A stretch of DNA of 10,984 nucleotides from Rhodospirillales bacterium (lineage in GTDB: Bacteria > Pseudomonadota > Alphaproteobacteria > UBA828), in assembly GCA_026712885.1 (NCBI GenBank), contig JAPOPO010000284.1, positions 1 through 10,984 of the forward strand, written 5' to 3'. Made by a program: the position numbers and the translations under genes. Below the pieces are notes generated by a model. It was given only the letters and a program-made list of their open reading frames with translations. It did not search any database and had not been told where the DNA came from. Shown piece by piece: positions 6,993 to 10,984 of the stretch (position 1 is the stretch's first letter; every line of letters starts with the position of its first letter).

Positions 6993-7134
6993 GACCCTCC
7001 TCCGCTGAAGCCGCGCGAGGATACAGGGAGCGATCCAGCGGAGAAAGCGAGGGACCGCCCGGATCGTGCCTTGCGTCGTGGTCGCGCGCGCCCGACCATG
7101 CTCTCCCTCACATCACAACGGAGGACGACGCGCC
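6993..7134. promoter_or_regulatory. Divergent intergenic region, ThDP enzyme / dienelactone hydrolase
   Basis: This 142-bp gap must hold promoters for both directions. Strong Shine-Dalgarno sequences flank it: GGAGGAGG on the minus strand (6996-7003) and GGAGG on the plus strand (7120-7124, ten bases before ATG 7135). Promoter candidates are weak: TTGCGT at 7071-7076 with GACCAT 17 bp downstream on the plus strand, and TATCCT on the minus strand (7018-7023) without a good -35. CGATCC (7031-7036) and GGATCG (7061-7066) form a spaced inverted repeat that could be an operator or chance. An open frame continues leftwards to 7066 but shows no protein-like signature. Confidence 0.4.
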
Positions 7135-7899
7135 ATGGGACTCGCAAGACGTGACCTCCTGATCGGCCTCGCGGGGCTGCCGCTCGCGGCGGTACTCGCC
7201 AACCGGCGGCTCGCCCGCGCCGCCGCAGCCGGCCTCGAGACCGTCACCATCACCACCGAAGGCGGCCGCTCCGTCTCGGCGGCTCTCAGCGCGCCTGCCG
7301 CGCTGCCGGCACCTGCCGTGATGCTGGTGCACGAATGGTGGGGGCTGAACGATCAGATCAAGTCGGTCGCCGCCGCGCTGGCCGATGCCGGCTATCTGGC
7401 GCTCGCCATCGATCTCTACGACGGCCAGGTGACCGACGACCGCGAAACTGCGCGCAAGCTGGTGGGCCAGGTTGATGGCACAGCCGCGACCGACACCTGC
7501 GCCTCATGGGTCAACTGGCTCAGGGGGCACGAGAACGGCACCGGCAAGGTCGGCACCGTGGGCTGGTGCTTCGGCGGCGGCTGGTCGCTCAACGCCTCTC
7601 TCGCGGCGCCGGTCGATGCGACCGTCGTCTACTACGGCAACGTTAAGAAGGGGCGGGAGCGCCTCGAATCGTTGGCCGGGCCGGTGCTCGGCCACTTCGC
7701 AACCCGCGACAGGTGGATAAACCAGGCCATGGTGGACGGCTTCGAGGCGGAAATGGCCGCGGCCGGCAAGAGCGCCGAGAACCATTGGTACGAGGCCGAT
7801 CACGGCTTCGCCAACCCCACCAGCGCCCGCTATGACGAGGAAGACGCGGCGCTCTCCTGGCGGCGGACCCTGGCCTTCTTCGAGGCCCACCTCACATGA
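7135..7899 (+). CDS. Dienelactone hydrolase family protein with Tat signal
   Basis: A 254-residue alpha/beta-hydrolase of the dienelactone hydrolase family. The Cys-Asp-His triad is visible: Cys145 in GWCFGGG (143-149), Asp192 in ATRDRW, and His223 in ADHGFAN. HEWWGLNDQIK (66-76) is the family's oxyanion/substrate loop. The N-terminus reads MGLARRDLLIGLAGLPLAAV, a twin-arginine motif plus hydrophobic stretch, with likely cleavage near the AAAA around 29-32, so the protein is predicted to be exported folded to the periplasm. The ATG at 7135 was chosen over an upstream in-frame start (7066) because it has GGAGG upstream and places the twin arginine at residues 5-6. It is divergent from the ThDP enzyme and converges on cobT with a 16-bp gap. 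Many such proteins act on esters or lactones other than dienelactone; the true substrate is unknown. Confidence 0.9.
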   Translation: MGLARRDLLIGLAGLPLAAVLANRRLARAAAAGLETVTITTEGGRSVSAALSAPAALPAPAVMLVHEWWGLNDQIKSVAAALADAGYLALAIDLYDGQVTDDRETARKLVGQVDGTAATDTCASWVNWLRGHENGTGKVGTVGWCFGGGWSLNASLAAPVDATVVYYGNVKKGRERLESLAGPVLGHFATRDRWINQAMVDGFEAEMAAAGKSAENHWYEADHGFANPTSARYDEEDAALSWRRTLAFFEAHLT

Positions 7900-7915
7900 G
7901 AGGGAGGGCGGCAGG

Positions 7916-9784
7916 CTAGGCGCTACGTAGACGCGGGCGGGTTTCGAAGGCGCGCTCTTCGTGCGGCGTCTCGTCGAAGAGTTCGGCGAGCTTTTCGGTC
8001 ATGGTGCCGCCGAGCTGCTCGGCATCGGTGAGCGTGACGGCGCGGCGGTAGTAGCGCGTCACGTCGTGTCCGATGCCGATGGCCAGCAACTGGACCGGCG
8101 AGAAGGTCTCCACCCAGTCGATGACCGAGCGCAGGTGCCGCTCCAGATAGTTGCGTGCGTTGACCGAGAGCGTGCTGTCGTCGACCGGCGCACCGTCCGA
8201 GATCACCATCAGGATGCGCCGCTCCTCGGACCTGCCGAGCAGGCGCTCATGGGCCCAGAGCAGCGCCTCGCCGTCGATGTTCTCCTTGAGCAGACCCTCG
8301 CGCAGCATGAGGCCGAGGTTCTTCCGCGCCCGGCGCCAGGGCTCGTCGGCATTCTTGTAAATGATGTGGCGCAGGTCGTTGAGACGCCCCGGATTGCGCG
8401 TGCGCCCCTCGGCGAGCCAGCGCTCGCGCGACTGGCCGCCCTTCCAAGCGCGGGTGGTGAAGCCCAGGATCTCCACCTTCACACCGCAGCGCTCCAGTGT
8501 GCGCGCCAGGATGTCGCCGCTCATGGCGGCAACCATGATCGGCCGCCCCCTCATGGAGCCGGAATTGTCGATGAGCAGCGTCACCACCGTGTCCCGGAAC
8601 GACGTCTCCTTCTCCATCTTGTAGGTGAGCGGATGGAGCGGGTTGGTGACAACCCGGGAGAGCCTCGCGGTATCCAGCAGGCCCTCCTCCAGGTCGAACT
8701 CCCAGGACCGAGTCTGGCGTGCGAGCAGGCGCCGCTGCAGCCGGTTCGCGAGCCGACTGATGACGCCGTGAAGCTGCGAGAGCTGCTGGTCGAGCTGGGT
8801 GCGGAGTCGGGCCAGCTCCTCGGCATCGCAGAGGTCCGAAGCATTGACGATTTCGTCGAACGCGGTGGTGAAGGCTTTGTAGGGCGGCTCCTTGGGCTGC
8901 CCCGGCCCGCCGCCCGGTTGGAGGCGCCGCCGCCCGGCCTCCTCGTCGTCCTCACCCTCACTCATGGACGCGTCGGCGTCTTCGTCGGCTGCCTCCTGCG
9001 CGTCGGCGTCCGCGTCGACATCCGCCTCCCGGTCGCTGTCCGCATCCATCTCGTCGCCGCGCTCGGCATCGCCGGGCTGGCTCGCGTCGTCATCGTCGGT
9101 CTGCTCGGGGCTCGACTGGTCCTCGGCATCGTCCGGGTCTTCGGCGTCCTCGTCGGGCAGGTCCAGATCCTTGATGAGACGCCGGGAAAGCGAGGCGAAC
9201 TGATCCTGATCGTGCATCGCGCGCGCGAGCTGCGCGGTGTGGCGTGCGCCCTTGGTCTCGAACCAGGGCCGCCAGAGATCGGCCATGTGGCGGGCGGATT
9301 GCGGCAAGTGCCGGCCGGTGAGCTTCTCGCGCATGAGCATTGCGAGCGCTTCCGCGACCGGCACCTCTTCGGGCACCGTGCAGTGGTCGTAGCCCTTGCG
9401 GCGACAGCGCTGCTCCAGCGCGGAATCGAGGTTGGCCGCCACCCCGGCAAGCCGGTCGGCGCCCAGTGCCTCCACCCGCGTCTGCTCGATCGCGTCGTAA
9501 ATCGCGCGCGCGGTCTTGCCGCGCGGCTGATCGCGCACATGGGCGCCCTGGTCGTGATAGCGCAGCCGGAGCGCCAGCGCGTCGGCCGAGCCGCGCACGA
9601 GCTCCACATCGAGCGCGTTGAGATCGCGCGCGGGAAACGGCAGTTGGACCTGATCGCCCGCGACCTGGGGCTGGTCCGCGCCGAAGTTGACCTGTAGTTC
9701 CTCGCCCGCCTCGCCGGCGATGGCCCGCAGCGCCGAGCCGACGGCGCGCTGGAAGGTCTCGACGGGGGTTTCTTCCTGGGGCAC
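7916..9784 (-). CDS. cobT: Aerobic cobaltochelatase subunit CobT
   Basis: The VWA-domain subunit of the ATP-dependent cobaltochelatase (CobNST), which inserts cobalt into hydrogenobyrinate a,c-diamide in aerobic B12 biosynthesis; it works with CobS as a chaperone-like complex on CobN. The 622 residues show an N-terminal conserved domain (about 1-205), a highly acidic low-complexity linker (206-283), and a C-terminal VWA domain (about 395-610). The MIDAS motif is DNSGS (Asp406, Ser408, Ser410), and the later ISDGAP contains Asp530. The end (YYRRAVTLTDAEQLGG, then MTEKLAELF) is typical for CobT. Start is GTG at 9782-9784, with GGAG nine bases upstream and only 15 nt after the cobS stop, implying co-translation. 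Despite the shared symbol this is not the nicotinate-nucleotide phosphoribosyltransferase also called CobT. Confidence 0.96.
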   Translation of the reverse strand: MPQEETPVETFQRAVGSALRAIAGEAGEELQVNFGADQPQVAGDQVQLPFPARDLNALDVELVRGSADALALRLRYHDQGAHVRDQPRGKTARAIYDAIEQTRVEALGADRLAGVAANLDSALEQRCRRKGYDHCTVPEEVPVAEALAMLMREKLTGRHLPQSARHMADLWRPWFETKGARHTAQLARAMHDQDQFASLSRRLIKDLDLPDEDAEDPDDAEDQSSPEQTDDDDASQPGDAERGDEMDADSDREADVDADADAQEAADEDADASMSEGEDDEEAGRRRLQPGGGPGQPKEPPYKAFTTAFDEIVNASDLCDAEELARLRTQLDQQLSQLHGVISRLANRLQRRLLARQTRSWEFDLEEGLLDTARLSRVVTNPLHPLTYKMEKETSFRDTVVTLLIDNSGSMRGRPIMVAAMSGDILARTLERCGVKVEILGFTTRAWKGGQSRERWLAEGRTRNPGRLNDLRHIIYKNADEPWRRARKNLGLMLREGLLKENIDGEALLWAHERLLGRSEERRILMVISDGAPVDDSTLSVNARNYLERHLRSVIDWVETFSPVQLLAIGIGHDVTRYYRRAVTLTDAEQLGGTMTEKLAELFDETPHEERAFETRPRLRSA

Positions 9785-9799
9785 GCGGCGTGCTCCGGC

Positions 9800-10801
9800 T
9801 CAGGCGGTGGGCTGCAACGGCGCCGACGATTCGGGAAGTTCCATGCCGAGGCAGCGCTGGAAATATTCGGCGATGATCGGCCGCTCCATCTCGTCGCACT
9901 TGTTCACGAAGGTGGTGCGGAAGGCGTAGCCCACGTCGCCGAAGATCTCGGCGTTCTCGGCCCAGTGGATGACCGTGCGCGGCGACATCACGGTGGAGAC
10001 GTCGCCCGCCATGAAGCCTGAGCGGGAGAGGTCCGCCACCTCGACCATCGCGTGGATCAGCTTGAGTTTCTCCTCCGTCTCGTAAGCAGGCACCTTCGAC
10101 AACACGATCTTCACCTCGTCGTCGTGGGGCAGGTAGTTAAGTGTCGCGACCAGGTTCCAGCGGTCCATCTGGCCCTGGTTGATCTGCTGCGTGCCGTGAT
10201 AGAGGCCGGTCGTGTCGCCGAGGCCGACGGTGTTGGTGGTGGAGAAGATGCGGAACGCAGGATGCGGCCGCACCACCCGATTCTGATCGAGCAGGGTGAG
10301 CTTGCCGTCGACCTCGAGGATGCGCTGGATCACGAACATCACGTCCGGCCGGCCGGCGTCGTACTCGTCGAAAACCAGCGCCGTCGGGTGCTGCAGCGCC
10401 CAGGGCAGCAAACCTTCGCGAAACTCGGTCACCTGTACCCCGTCGCGGATGACGATCGCGTCCTTGCCGATCAGGTCGATGCGGCTGATGTGACTGTCGA
10501 GATTGATGCGGATGCAGGGCCAGTTGAGGCGCGCGGCGACCTGCTCGATGTGAGTCGATTTTCCGGTGCCGTGATAGCCCTGGATCATCACCCGGCGGTT
10601 ATGCGCGAAGCCCGCAAGAATGGTCAGCGTGGTGTCGCGGTCGAAGTGATAGGCGGTGTCGATGTCCGGCACGTGGTCCGTGGGCTCCGAGAAAGCCGGC
10701 ACTTCCATGTCGGTATCGATGCCGAAGGTCTGACTGACGGAAACCTGGAAATCCGGCACTCCGTCATTGGTGACAGCCGCCCCTGCCTCGTTCATCTGCA
10801 T
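9800..10801 (-). CDS. cobS: Aerobic cobaltochelatase subunit CobS (AAA+ ATPase)
   Basis: The 333-residue AAA+ ATPase of cobaltochelatase, which powers cobalt insertion together with CobT and CobN in the cytoplasm. Walker A is GYHGTGKST (75-83, Lys81), Walker B is ALVFDEYD (141-148, Asp145/Glu146), and sensor 1 is FSTTN (186-190). The N-terminal PDFQVSVSQTFGID and the segment LNWPCIRINLDSHISRIDLI are characteristic of CobS. Start: ATG at 10801 has GAGGG about ten bases upstream. A second ATG two codons later (10795) is equally usable, and an in-frame start at 10867 would translate through the terminator-like hairpin and is rejected. It is followed closely by cobT and preceded by the J-domain gene. 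cobN, needed for activity, is not in the window. Confidence 0.96.
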   Translation of the reverse strand: MQMNEAGAAVTNDGVPDFQVSVSQTFGIDTDMEVPAFSEPTDHVPDIDTAYHFDRDTTLTILAGFAHNRRVMIQGYHGTGKSTHIEQVAARLNWPCIRINLDSHISRIDLIGKDAIVIRDGVQVTEFREGLLPWALQHPTALVFDEYDAGRPDVMFVIQRILEVDGKLTLLDQNRVVRPHPAFRIFSTTNTVGLGDTTGLYHGTQQINQGQMDRWNLVATLNYLPHDDEVKIVLSKVPAYETEEKLKLIHAMVEVADLSRSGFMAGDVSTVMSPRTVIHWAENAEIFGDVGYAFRTTFVNKCDEMERPIIAEYFQRCLGMELPESSAPLQPTA

Positions 10802-10820
10802 TGCGCGCTTCCCTCTGCAC

Positions 10821-10843
10821 AAATAAGGCCGCCATCGGCGGCC
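10821..10843 (-). terminator. Intrinsic-terminator-like hairpin between J-domain gene and cobS
   Basis: On the minus strand a perfect 7-bp GC stem (GGCCGCC, loop GAT, GGCGGCC; 10827-10843) is followed by TTATTTG. It begins 33 bases past the stop of the J-domain gene and ends 19 bases before the cobS start. This suggests that transcription from the J-domain gene ends or is attenuated here. The short mixed T tract makes it a moderate terminator at best, and it could instead act on the cobS leader. Confidence 0.55.
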
Positions 10844-10876
10844 CTCCTGTGCCAGTCCGATCGACAAAGCCTTCGT

Positions 10877-10984
10877 CTATGAGCACTCCTTCTTCAGATA
10901 GTTATAGGCGTGATTGATGTGTTTCAAAAGCTCCTCGGACTCGCGTGAGCCTCCGTTGGCGTCGGGGTGGTGCCGCTTGACCAG
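10877..10984 (-). CDS. J-domain (DnaJ-like) protein, C-terminal end (rest outside window)
   Basis: This is the last 35 residues of a protein ending in a J domain; the gene continues beyond the right edge. Reading leftward from 10984 gives LVKRHHPDANGG, with the HPD motif that stimulates DnaK ATPase, then helix III (SEELLKHINHAYNYLKK), then Glu-Cys-Ser and a TAG stop at 10877-10879. A J domain at the very C-terminus differs from full DnaJ, where it is N-terminal. It matches my recollection of the short J-domain protein found next to cobS in many alphaproteobacteria. Its role in cobaltochelatase assembly is unproven. The fragment was identified by direct translation, as it is too short to stand out as an open frame. 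Confidence 0.9.
   Translation of the reverse strand: MVKRHHPDANGGSRESEELLKHINHAYNYLKKECS

Noticed and set aside
5316..7154. A 612-codon open frame on the plus strand opposite the ThDP enzyme.
   Set aside because: It is the antisense shadow of a gene with all ThDP motifs. Its translation is Arg/Gly/His-rich with no recognisable motif, as expected in high-GC DNA.
7961..9697. A 578-codon open frame on the plus strand opposite cobT.
   Set aside because: Antisense to a well-supported CobT; composition is that of a shadow frame, with no domain visible.
1..10984. CRISPR arrays, tRNAs, rRNAs, insertion sequences, phage or toxin-antitoxin genes.
   Set aside because: No regularly spaced repeats, tRNA-like cloverleaf, transposase motifs or terminal inverted repeats were seen. 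Coding is continuous and composition looks even.

Overview
The window is GC-rich, densely coded bacterial chromosome, most likely from an alphaproteobacterium. The best evidence is the minus-strand order J-domain protein, cobS, cobT at the right end. That order, carrying two subunits of the aerobic (cobalt-inserting) B12 chelatase, is familiar from Rhizobiales and relatives. A DUF482/FemAB-like protein and a D-2-hydroxyglutarate-dehydrogenase-type flavoenzyme fit the same group. I cannot name a genus.

Layout from left to right. (1) 3-443 (+) is the 3' end of an IlvD/Edd-type sugar-acid dehydratase cut by the window edge. (2) 454-1095 (-) is a HAD-family phosphatase, converging on the dehydratase. 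(3) 1174-2571 (+) is a single-chain FAD-linked D-2-hydroxyacid dehydrogenase, divergent from the HAD gene across a 78-bp gap. (4) 6992 down to 2595 (-) is a probable transcription unit: a ThDP-dependent acetolactate-synthase-like enzyme, a FemAB-like N-acyltransferase whose GTG start overlaps the upstream stop by 4 nt, and, after a 94-bp gap with two inverted repeats, a class III aminotransferase. (5) 7135-7899 (+) is a Tat-exported dienelactone hydrolase, divergent from the ThDP enzyme. (6) 10984 down to 7916 (-) is the end of a J-domain protein, an intrinsic-terminator-like hairpin, cobS and cobT.

How the genes may work together. CobS (AAA+ ATPase) and CobT (VWA/MIDAS protein) form the ATP-driven chaperone part of cobaltochelatase; the large subunit CobN is not in the window. 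The middle block combines chemistries around 2-oxo acids: a flavoenzyme making a 2-oxo acid from a D-2-hydroxy acid, a ThDP enzyme that would cleave or ligate 2-oxo acids, a PLP aminotransferase and an acyltransferase. This could be one small catabolic or biosynthetic pathway, but no substrate can be read from the sequence, and the flavoenzyme is on the opposite strand, so that link is inference.

No rRNA, tRNA, CRISPR array, insertion sequence or phage gene was found. No gap between genes exceeds 142 bp. The most interesting unexplained element is the coupled ThDP-enzyme/FemAB-like pair, with a basic N-terminal tail on the first protein and an acidic one on the second, next to the aminotransferase.
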